The notes under the pieces are model-generated. The model was given only the letters and a program-made list of their open reading frames with translations, did not search any database and was not told the origin of the DNA. Source: Arthrobotrys musiformis (taxonomy: Eukaryota; Ascomycota; Orbiliomycetes; Orbiliales; Orbiliaceae). Taken from it: a stretch of 64,000 nucleotides of DNA. This document shows, piece after piece, positions 54,817-64,000 of the stretch; the first letter of the stretch is position 1, and each line of letters starts with the position of its first letter. The stretch covers positions 620,001-684,000 of the forward strand of contig JAVHJL010000001.1 of the NCBI GenBank assembly GCA_036971715.1, in the 5' to 3' direction. The translations under genes were made by a program, and so were the position numbers.

Positions 54817-55886
54817 TGTGAGTGTTGCGAGGTCAAATATCTGATCTACATCAGGCGGGCTAGGTCGACTGGCTATAATCAACCAGCCAGTTTAAGCTAC
54901 CAGTGTGGGTCTTCTGATCTTGTAACTTAAGGGTAGATCTAGAGGAATCTAGCGCTACAATCGTGCATGATATCGATAATATGATCTAAGATATGTAAGT
55001 GTGAAAAATGGATATCGCTCAAGCGACTTCTGGTATATAAGTTCCTTAAGCCCTTCCGAACTGATAGTTAGCTTGTGGTGGAGGCTCGAGGTAGCGAGGT
55101 TAGCGTCAGAACTTTCAAATGGTGTATGCATGTATGGCACAAACTTGCAAGGCAAGGTACGACGCCGCAAGAACGATGCATCTTGGTAGCCTCATGTTAG
55201 GAGTCCCTCCGAGGCTAGGCTTCCAATTATGGTGGCATTTAGCACAGCCGGGTGATGTAACAAGGCCATATGGACTACCTTGGGAACCTGTACTGTGTCT
55301 GGTTTACGAGACCGAGCTACCTTCTAAACTTTCAAAATAGAACGGAAATGAACAAAATAAGTGGCAAGGAATATATTCAAGGTCTAAGTCGGTCATATAC
55401 ACAAGGGCTAGTAAAGTTGGAGAGGGTTCAAGGTAGAAACAAGAAGTATGTGTTAGCGGCAAAGAACACCAACAATAGCAAAAGGGAAGGGAGGCATTAT
55501 TCTAATAATAAGACATGGGAGAAAAATTAAGAAAAAAATGAGGAATAAAGGCCCAAAGGAGGGCGAGGTAAAACAAAAAGGAGAAGGTAATGGTGCCTGT
55601 GAAAAAGGCACCCTGGAGCTCAGAATTTCGGTCATTCCGTTAGGTCTGAAGCAGAGAGTTGTTATATTATTTGTTTGTTTGCCGCAAAGTTCGACGTTGG
55701 TTGGTCTGCTGTCGGCCTAACATGGCCAAATACCAAGCCTGATTCTCTAGATTGGGTCCTTCACCTGATTGTTTCTATAACCCAACAATAGTCTAATCCC
55801 AAATGTCATTATATCACATTACTTTTCCCCTTCGCACCTGTCCTACCTCCTTCATCTTCTGGAACCCGTTTGAGAGTCGATTAAAT
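54817..55886. other. intergenic region, no supported gene
   Basis: Between the modular gene (upstream) and the phosphate carrier (3' flank). Nothing recognised. Confidence 0.4.
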
Positions 55887-57192
55887 TTAGTGCTTAGCGG
55901 CACCAAGTTCGATACCGCCAGTGGCACCCAAAGCCTTCTTGATGTCGCCGTAGATGGCGAATTGGAAGGCGGTCAAGGTACCAACCATGAAGAGACGGGC
56001 AGGAAGACCGGTGAAAGATCCGCGGAGTCCGAGCTCACCAGCGATCTTGATGAGACGGGAGGTGGTGCTCTCACCAGGGAGACCCCTGTTTAGGTTTTGT
56101 GTTAAGATAGCGAATATATAAAATAGGTTCAACTTGGAGAACTTACTTGGTCTTGTTGATCTTGGACAACATAGTGTCAGCTGGTTGGGAGATGATGGCA
56201 GCAGCGAAACCTGCACCAAGACCGGAGCTCAAGTTGACAACGGTTTGAGTGGCACCGCTGGCGGTCGACTTGTCGACAACGCTGTTGTAGATACCCTCGG
56301 AGATCTTTTCGTAGACGACGAACTTGGCGACGGTATATGGGACCCTGTGAAATTTCGCCATTTTAGCTTAGCCTCTTTGTTAATTTTAATATACGGCTAG
56401 AAGGCCACTTACTGCTTGAACAAGATAGGTCCGAAACCGCTGTAGAAAGCGCCAATACCCTCTTGCGACAAGATCTTGGCGAAACCCGAGACGAGGCCGG
56501 TAGCAAATGTAGGCTGCGAGACGAGACGGATACGGGTAGCCTCGAGAGGGCAGAGAGCAATGTCGGCAAAGAACTCAGCAAGGGCAGAAGATCCCATATA
56601 GACAGCAGCTCTGTTGTTGGTGGCAGTTTCGACGCCCTATTAGATCCGATTAAGTCCGTTAGCGAAACTATAAAATTGCACACTACAAGCACGACTACTA
56701 GCCATGCCATCACGACAGGATGCATTGACATACGAGGATGTCAATTGACTGCTTCTTGAAGAATTCGTATCCTCCGAACTTGAAAGCACCCTGGAGGAAG
56801 TAACCGATGACGGTGGGTCCGAGACCAGTCAACAGGGCGCCGGCACCCTCGGCCTGGATGACCTGCTTGAATCCACCGATCATACCCTTGTTGTAGACGG
56901 TGGGTTCGAGCTGGATACGGGTTTTGACGCTATATATACACCAATTAGCCATGGTCTCTCTACTTCCATTCCCTCCAATCCACACTTCGACATCGATTGG
57001 ACCCGATAACGGTATCCACACCGAATGGAGCTTGGAGAGCAACTGCAACACTTACACATCGACTGGAGTGAGGGCACCGTGGGTGACGGCGCAACCAACA
57101 GCACCAGCTAACGCGAACCTCGAGTACAGATCGATACCTGTCTTCTGTGGAGGGGCGACAACCGCTTTGACCTCTGATACTGCAGCCGACAT
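55887..57192 (-). CDS. mitochondrial phosphate carrier
   Basis: Five exons: 57056..57192, 56734..56929, 56413..56636, 56147..56344 and 55887..56085; 317 aa. All introns are GT-AG (61-126 nt) and in phase. The three mitochondrial carrier repeats each show a P-x-[DE]-x-x-[KR] signature after splicing: LTPVDVVKTRIQLEP (restored across intron 1), CPLEATRIRLVSQP and SQPADTMLSKINKTK (the latter typical of the MIR1 phosphate carrier). Other family motifs are FKFGGYEFFKK and YTVAKFVVYEKI. It exchanges phosphate for OH- across the inner membrane for ATP synthesis. Length matches the family (about 310 aa). Codon use is regular and the gene is presumably well expressed. Confidence 0.93.
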
Positions 57193-59035
57193 CTTGTTAT
57201 ATGTGTCTGTTGAGGGTATAAAGAGTGGAGATGGGTGGTGGCAGGTGCTATGTTATCGACGACGTCAAGTCCGTTCGATAACCCGGTTCGATGGTGAAGT
57301 GGTGATGATGTTGGTTATATGGGTCTACGGAGGAAAGGAGATGAAGGAATAGCAGCCGGTGATAAAGTAAATTCTTCTTTGAATGGTGGTGGGCTGCTAA
57401 GAAAAAAAATTTTGCTTTGTTTTTCCCGCAGCCAACACAAAAGATAGCGACCTCTCAAAATTAGCAACGGGCCTTGCTTGGGCACAAGGGTCGGGCCAGC
57501 TAGATGGAATGAGGCAAAGACTTCGGATCAAATTTTCCCATTAGGCCTGGCAAAGGCATTTTTTTGCTCTGGGACATGCCGATTCGAGGCTTGAGCGAAA
57601 TATCGAAGCCGATAGGGGACATCGGGAAGAAACGGCAGGGCTGGAATCTCACGCCTCAAGCTTCAGCGGTAATCTCGGGATCGTGCCTATTCCTACGAAT
57701 TGCTACTACTTCTTACCAGCCTCTCTCCTCGAGATCCTCCCTTTTGCATCCCTTCATTCTTCATATTGCGGACCCCATGGAGCAGCTGATCCCAATTGCA
57801 ATTGCACTGGAGTCACCCGCTGGCCGGGACCTGCATTTTAAAACCAATACTGAGCACCTCCGGCTGACCCCACGCAGCATCGACCGACATCAATTCATCC
57901 CCGAGGCAAATAGGCACGGGTACACTGCATGCCACTCGCTGCTCGCTGCGGACACTTGCGCAACCAATAGCCGTTATATCGACACCAACTGAGGGGCCCT
58001 GTGTCGTCATTCTAACCAATCTAAGCTGCTGCCGAAGAAACGTGCCGTCTGATTGGTGCAAGCAGCGACTGCTAAAATCCGACTAGATCCGAGAGCGTAA
58101 TAAAAACCAACATTCTCAACACAAATGCGCCGATTTCTCTAGCCAATCTTAGACTGGACAAACCGCAGTCGAAGAGTATCTCAGGCTAGTCTAATTCATA
58201 TAGGACCGACAGTTCGTATTTGTAGTTTTTTGTCAGGGAGCTGGCCATGGTTGAGGCGTTCATGGTTTTCCTTGTGAATGTGTTTCGTTCACAACCCCCG
58301 GTGTTTGTTAGGAAAGAGAAACCATATAGAGAGAAGCCCAGACTGTTTGTATAGGCATACAGTTTGGAGGCTTACACTCGAGGGCGGGAGCTCGTTTGAT
58401 CAGAATTTCCGACTTACAATCCAAGGATCCGTCATAAAGATATGTACTGATGGCTGGACCTATGGTAGGTTATCTTTGAGGAGTACCTCCAGGTCTTTGG
58501 AGAAATTCTATAAAAGGAAGCCAAGTAAGCAGGCACCGAGAATAAGATAATGGTTTTTGCATTAGCTTCTAGGTATTGGCTAATATCATTTGTCTGAAAG
58601 GAAAAGGCAAAAGAAAGATGCTTGATTCGCAAAGGAAACCAGTGAAATAAAAGATAGACCGACGAATGATGACACAAGAAAGAAATGAATGATAAGGAAA
58701 TCCCTAGCTCCCTTTAAAGGAACCTCTTCTAGAATGATAGTTGGTGTAGGAAAATTGGCAGAGCCTATGAGCTAGAACGCCATGTCTATGCTGTAGCCAA
58801 ACGGCGAGGTGGACGTTCCGTGCAAGCCTGCCGGAAGCTTAAAAATAACCCAAGCTTACCCGATAAATACTTAGGCTCCGTGACTAAAAAAAAGATCTGC
58901 TCGCCGGCTAGACTGCATTTGCTTTTGTAAACCGAATCTGATATGGAGGAGAATGTTTTTGTAGGGATGATCGGTCTTCACTTTGCTGTTTATTAGCTCT
59001 GGACCTTGGAGGCAAATGGGTAAGATCACGAACAT
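57193..59035. other. intergenic region, no supported gene
   Basis: Upstream of the phosphate carrier and downstream flank of the small basic gene. The ORF at 57564..57992 (+) is not protein-like. Confidence 0.4.
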
Positions 59036-59419
59036 TTATCCTTTCTTAGACTTGGCGGGCTCTTTAGTAGGTTGTGGTTTCCGTATAGGCTTCTTCACAG
59101 CTTCTTCTTGCTGCTTGCGATCCCGTTCCTGTGCTTCGAGTCTTGCTTTGGCGACGTCACAAAGGTATACGAAGTTTTCCGATTTCAACATTTCCGCTTC
59201 GTTTTTGGCTCTTGAAAGTTCTTTTGCCACCTGTTTGGAGCGTGAGCGTGGACGATTGAGTTCCGCGGCTATCTTTTGATAGAGAATTCTTCGCAACTCT
59301 CCGGGGTAGCCATCGATCCATAGTCTCTGTCCGAAACCCGGCCTGGGGGTGCGTGCGAGCCTTCTGAGGTAGGTCTCACGCGCCTTGAGACCTGCACGAC
59401 GACGTTTGCGTGAAACCAT
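59036..59419 (-). CDS. small basic, Lys/Arg/Glu-rich hypothetical protein (127 aa)
   Basis: ATG at 59419; an upstream TTG in frame is not counted as start. N-terminus MVSRKRRRAGLKARETYLRR is strongly basic; the middle has PGFGQRLWIDGYPGELRRIL; the C-terminal half is a predicted helix with Glu/Lys/Arg (QVAKELSRAKNEAEMLKSEN) and a Lys/Pro tail. I recognise no family. It could be a nucleic-acid-binding or nuclear/nucleolar protein. No intron is seen. Confidence 0.45.
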   Translation of the reverse strand: MVSRKRRRAGLKARETYLRRLARTPRPGFGQRLWIDGYPGELRRILYQKIAAELNRPRSRSKQVAKELSRAKNEAEMLKSENFVYLCDVAKARLEAQERDRKQQEEAVKKPIRKPQPTKEPAKSKKG

Positions 59420-60671
59420 GGCTAAAAAAAGCGTGACGGACAAAATAGCTAAGGCAATGAAGGATAAGGGCAAGATACGAAGCTAGAGGATATAAAGGCG
59501 GCTATGGGATCGAGTTGGTGATGGTGAAAGAACGGTCTTTCGATGGCTGATTTTTGAGGTTGCTTGGTGAGTTTGGTGGTTGTTGAAGGTTAAAACACGA
59601 TACGAAGACCTGATTACAAGCACTCAAAGGCCATACACTCATTCTCAACTCCTTCACTAGACTTCCTCCCCAGAATCTAACTAGTCGACGCCCATACTCC
59701 CAAGACTATCTGCATATGCTTATGGAAACCGTCTACAAATATTGATACCACGAATCTCTCATATGGTAAGACCATATTCCCTGCAATAAGACCCTTTCAA
59801 GAAGCTAATATGATGAAGTTGATAGAAAGCTATGAAGCCACATACCATGGACTCGATCGAAGCGAATGCTTAACTCCGTATGATATCTATAGGGTGCCAA
59901 CCTCGAATCACAATACCACCCATGCACCTGTCATGGCGAATCCCTCGTACGAACACATTCTATATAGAACTACGATACAGCACCCCGTCGATGCCACAGG
60001 CCAAAATCTGGAAATATTGAGCAAAGACCAATACTTTGTGGATCCAGAAGGGGTTTCAAGAGGCCTTCTCCCCATACAAAGGCTTCGGGGGCACGTTTGA
60101 TGGTGACACTCGTGTTGATTATGTTGCAATGTGGTTGCAAGCATAGAAGCGTGCTCAGACGTGGTACGGAGATACCTGTTTGGGACTCCTTAGGCAAGCC
60201 TTAGCTACGAGTGAAGGCTGAATCCTTCAGGACTTATAGGGAAGAGCGTGAGCTAGGTGGTACCGCCAGGAGCCTAGGCGCCTTTGATTACCTCTCTAGG
60301 GTGTCTGGACGCGTTACGCGGCTCTTTGTCATGACAGCAGCACTACTCGCGCTACAGTTGACCCTGGAGCTTATATCCTTTACAGGCATCTACAGGTTAC
60401 CGTGCCACATGCGGCTTGGGTCTAACTCACAACGAAACCACCAATTTCCCATGGTGGCACTGATCTAGGGTATTGGTGGCTATAAGATAAACTACGTATG
60501 CTCATCTATCTGGGTAGCTCAATTTTTACAGGCACAAAAGCTTAAAATCCTGGTCATTGTAATAGAATAAGAGAATGATGCATGTATTGACTAGAGACGG
60601 TAACCAGGTAGTAGCGAATTCAATATTGGCCGCCTTAGCGTAGAAGGTCTAGGAAGGATTGGAAATTTTAC
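59420..60671. other. intergenic region, no supported gene
   Basis: About 1.25 kb. An ORF at 59810..60100 (+, 96 aa, MMKLIESYEATYHGLDRSEC...) is open but has no family or upstream exon. Confidence 0.35.
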
Positions 60672-62103
60672 TCAACCATCTAATGGAAGAGAGGCGCTAG
60701 ATTGGTGACCACACCCACTAAGCCATGTAAGCTGCCACCTCAACTTATCAAGCATCTTCAGCCCAGCTTCTCGCTTTTCAGAATTTTCTACTCCTTCGCT
60801 CAAGATCCCCTTAATCGTCTCAAAATAGAAATCAGACGTCTTTGCATCCAATAGCGCTACCTCAGCCGTTTTCATTCCAAGTAAGATATCGACAGCCTCT
60901 TTCTCTATATCCGTCATCTCTCCATATTTATCGGTCCCAGTCTTTGCTGGTGCATCCGCCTCAACTCCACCTTCACTAGAGTCCCTCCCTAGTCCTTGGC
61001 CCTCGTCTCTTTCGTGGTTTTGCTCAGGCCGCACACTAGCGGCAACGGCCTCTGCTTGAATTTCTTGTCCACATAGCTCTAAATCTTCTCCCTCTATCAA
61101 TATTCCACATTTGAAATTAGCACGAATTCCTAAATCCTCGACCCCCACACGATTTGCAAACAAGTGCGGAAGTATCAAGGGTAATCACAAGAGAAGTCAC
61201 ACCATCTGATTCTGCCACAGAAACAACTCTGACGCTAGAGGTGGCCTCAGTGCTATCCTCTAAAGACCCCTCTTGATAAATTGCTTCAGTTTCTTGGGAG
61301 GATTCGCCAGGTGCAGGCTCCTCCTTCACCACAGTCTTCTCTCCCTTTACGATTCGAACGTCGTTTCGCTCGCAGGGCTGCTTTCTCTTCTCGCAGGCTC
61401 GGCAGGGTTCGCTTTCGGTGAGCCTTTCGCAGCCAATATGCTTGTGGTAGCATGACTTGCAAGCCGGAACCTTCTTTGGCTCGGCTGTAACTTTCGGCTT
61501 CTTTTGCTTCTGATTGGGGAGGCCATCAGAAGGGTTCTTCCGTTTTCTTTTTAGATTGGTCGCGTCTTTGGCGTCCATGTTTTGCTTCCGAAGTATAGAC
61601 TTGGAGGGAGGTAGGGAAAGGGCCAAAGCCGGATTTCGGTCTGCAGATGAGGTGGCGGCGCAAACTAGGACCGGAACGTTGTTTCCTTCAGTATCATCCG
61701 ATGGAGAAAGAGGCGGAGAGATGTCATGAGAGATCTTTTCCCCACGTCTACTCTTCATGGGTAGACTAATGATGTTGTTGTTCGGGGAATCTACTGCTGG
61801 AACGTCTGAATATGTGCAGGTTCCAGGTGCGCCGAGTTTTGAGGTCGCTAGAGGGTCCGTAGACCCTACTGGAACTGTACTGTCCTCAACCGCAACTTCT
61901 GTTTCGTTTTCCATACTATTCTCTGAACCACTCCTTGACCCTGGTTTACATCTGTCCTCGAGCCATGGCGTAGGTTCTCGATAAGACGAATCAATATAAC
62001 TGGAGTCATCTGTCTCCGTGCTCTCTGACCAAGAATCAGTATCTTCGGCGACCTCCTCGTCGATGTGCTTCCGGGAAACACCTGTATTTGAAGTGGTCCC
62101 CAT
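60672..62103 (-). CDS. protein with a divergent Zn2Cys6-like cluster, second exon junction unresolved
   Basis: The first ORF (62103..61117, 328 aa) starts MGTTSNTGVSRKHIDEE and is acidic and Ser rich, with a basic KRKRKNPS region followed by CKSCYHKHIGC...CRACEKRKQPC, spacing C-x2-C-x6-C-x8-C-x2-C-x6-C, near residues 215-244. It is unusual for the cluster to be so far from the N-terminus. A second ORF (61178..60672, MTDIEKEAVDILLGMKTAEV...) overlaps in another frame, has good coding character and is probably an exon; the junction lies near 61180-61110, with a TGCTAATTT branch-like sequence and a TGATAG acceptor, but I found no donor that joins in frame without a stop. It may be a transcription factor or another DNA-binding protein. 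Confidence 0.5.
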
Positions 62104-63574
62104 TCTAACAATTTAACCTCGCTACGACGTTGATATATTATTTAGGTCTTTATAACCGAAGCCGAGACCGGTTCTTTAGTCGACAGGTCAAGAGAAAAGT
62201 TTAGTAAGGTTGTATACCAAGTATAATTTAGAAAGTTTGGTTCAAGATTGAGGTATCTTGCTTATGGCCATGCATATATGAGTCAAAATCCTCAGTCTTA
62301 TATACTCTACATTCTTCATAAAGACGGAAATCCGTGAATTTGGACACAAAGAGAATAAGTTTAGAAACGTAGCGTAGAGTTCAGCTTCAAACTACTAACA
62401 TATTTTGATACCATTGTAACACTCTCACAACCAGACCTGTATGGGCGGAATATGAGTACTTACAACCAAATTTACAACTATCAAGCGGATTGAGCTTTAT
62501 CTTGTATCGTACGAAACGTCACAAAGTTTTACATGTGGTTCCGGACTTCCAGCTCTCGAAACAGCGATACCTCATAAATTATAAAACATGCCCTTCGAGC
62601 TTCACACACATTGATGTAAAAAGAAAACGTCAAAACAGACAATCAAACCTTTCTCTTTTACAGGGTCGGTGGCTCTGTATTTGTGCGATCTAGGTACCGG
62701 GCTGGTCCTATCTTACTGTAGCTAGGTGCCTCGATTGCTATCGAATCACCAACCCTACAACTGGCCGTTTGTATGCGTCATCGTAATATCTTAGAACATT
62801 CCAAAAATCAGAAAGGAAAAAAGGGAAAAAAAGAAAAATTCAAACTAGCACAGAAGCTATACAGGCCCCTTCCGAGGACTTGGTTCGAAGGTTCAGTTTG
62901 TATCAATCATGCCTTGCCTTCTAGGCATCTATTCATATCATAACTTAACTCTATCCGTATCTTACATGTATCCAATTTGAGATATACAACAAACGAAAAG
63001 TTGGAAGACAAAGGAAAATAAACCCGAAAAGTCTCAAGGTCTGAAGAAAAAAATCGACAAGATCAAAGAATGGTAGGGAACGGTTTTTTCCTAATTTAGG
63101 GGTATATACTTAGGTATCTTCGGGTATAAAAATTGTTACTTATCTTTTAAAAGACATTAAGGACCGATGTACGTTGACCCGTTATGCCAACGCTCAAGGA
63201 CCACAAATAAATGCAACGCCACCACATAACTATGCTGTGAAAGGGGTATATCCAAAGAAAAACAGAAAAGAACCCAATAAACCCAGTAAGAATACTGCTT
63301 AAAATATATATGACGTGTTCATAATATCGGTAAATATCAGGAAGGGCGAGAGCCAGGTTTAAGTGCCGCCTTCACTAAAACTCGGAAACACAAAGTCGTA
63401 GACTCAAAAGTATTGAAGTTTTAGGGATATACCTAGCCAGATATCCCTAGAATACTTTTAAGTAGTTGCGACTTTTTAGTAGTATAACAAAGCGTTTTTG
63501 TCCGGTTTCAGGTTTCCTTTCGCCTCGTCGTATGTATGCGCCGCTCGGAGCCCGCGAGCCTCGCTACAACCCGC
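62104..63574. other. intergenic region, no supported gene
   Basis: About 1.5 kb of AT-rich sequence between the zinc-cluster gene (upstream side) and the 3' end of the last gene. Nothing recognised. Confidence 0.4.
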
Positions 63575-64000
63575 TCAGCCTCTCCCAAACGAAAACCAGG
63601 ACCCTGGCCCTCGTCGGGTTCGTTGTCTTCCTCTCTTCTGTAGGGTAGAAGGTTCGTTGGCAGCATCGCACCTAGCGGGATTAGAACATCTGGGTGAATC
63701 CACAGCTCTTGTTCTAGATTCCTGCGCAGCATGGTTCCTAGCAGATGTGGGATGGGGATTTTCATAGCTGGGCCTCGCCATCCTGCTGTCCGCGGTACCA
63801 ACGCTACTGTTGCTAAAACTAGGGCGGCGACTTCTTGTTCCCATAGAAGCTTCTGAAGGAGAATCTGGGGGCGTGGGAGGTGCTGTTACATTGGTGTACA
63901 CCCCATATTGGTGTTGCGGAGTTGGCCTTGAAAAGTTATTTGAGAAGGAACGATATGAAGTTTCGGCAGGAGAATATTGTTCAGGATAATGCGGCTCAGA
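63575..64000 (-). CDS. Ser/Pro-rich protein, C-terminal part, truncated by right edge
   Basis: The frame is open to the window edge: HYPEQYSPAETSYRSFSNNF, then TAPPTPPDSPSEASMGTRSR, a Ser/Arg/Asn rich tail, and a stop at 63575. The GTG at 63901 is not a start because the frame stays open upstream to 64000. It is low complexity, so a kinase-substrate or cytoskeletal/regulatory protein is possible but cannot be judged. The direction of transcription is right to left. Confidence 0.5.
   Translation of the reverse strand, partial: SEPHYPEQYSPAETSYRSFSNNFSRPTPQHQYGVYTNVTAPPTPPDSPSEASMGTRSRRPSFSNSSVGTADSRMARPSYENPHPTSARNHAAQESRTRAVDSPRCSNPARCDAANEPSTLQKRGRQRTRRGPGSWFSFGRG

Noticed and set aside
59810..60100. 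Plus-strand ORF of 96 aa
   Set aside because: Open frame with Met start, but neither domain nor supporting context; probably chance.

Overview
The window is nuclear DNA of a filamentous ascomycete (Pezizomycotina; I would guess Leotiomycetes or a relative, but the sequence does not settle this). The reasons are about two dozen well-spaced genes on both strands, many short introns (about 50-180 nt) with GTRNGT donors and CTAAC/CTGAC-like branch points, Zn2Cys6 transcription factors, a LysM protein, RTA1 and GT62 families and a fungal-type bifunctional THI6. I rebuilt exons by hand from splice signals and reading-frame continuity. No ribosomal RNA, tRNA, CRISPR array or autonomous transposon was recognised.

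Layout. 1-25 kb: a GT62 (Anp1/Mnn9-like) glycosyltransferase running off the left edge, a secreted four-LysM protein, an unrecognised three-exon gene, a Zn2Cys6 regulator, a THI20-type thiamine enzyme divergent from an amidohydrolase, a Thr-rich secreted protein, a second GT62 gene, a membrane-anchored aspartic-protease-like protein with degenerate catalytic motifs, a possible small secreted protein and a THI6-type enzyme. 26-36 kb: an RTA1 seven-TM protein beside a UPC2-like Zn2Cys6 regulator, then a 1554-aa acidic, mostly disordered membrane protein. 36-44.5 kb: lysine 2,3-aminomutase, a small-molecule O-methyltransferase, a D-Ala-D-Ala-ligase-like ATP-grasp enzyme and a peroxisomal acyl-CoA thioesterase. 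45-55 kb: three minus-strand genes of an unrecognised family built from a repeated module. 56-64 kb: the mitochondrial phosphate carrier, a small basic protein, a divergent Zn2Cys6 protein and the tail of a Ser/Pro-rich protein leaving the right edge.

Functional links. THI20-type and THI6-type genes together cover the pyrimidine and thiazole salvage and coupling steps of thiamine synthesis. Surface and secreted functions (GT62, LysM, Thr-rich protein, pseudo-protease) cluster in the first 23 kb. The UPC2-like factor next to RTA1 suggests a sterol/lipid-stress pair. The aminomutase, methyltransferase and ATP-grasp genes could form a small beta-amino-acid pathway, but this is inference. The best candidate for something undescribed is the modular family at 45.2-54.8 kb: nine degenerate copies of a module over three ORFs, with an in-frame amber codon between two of them and two frame changes in the third.
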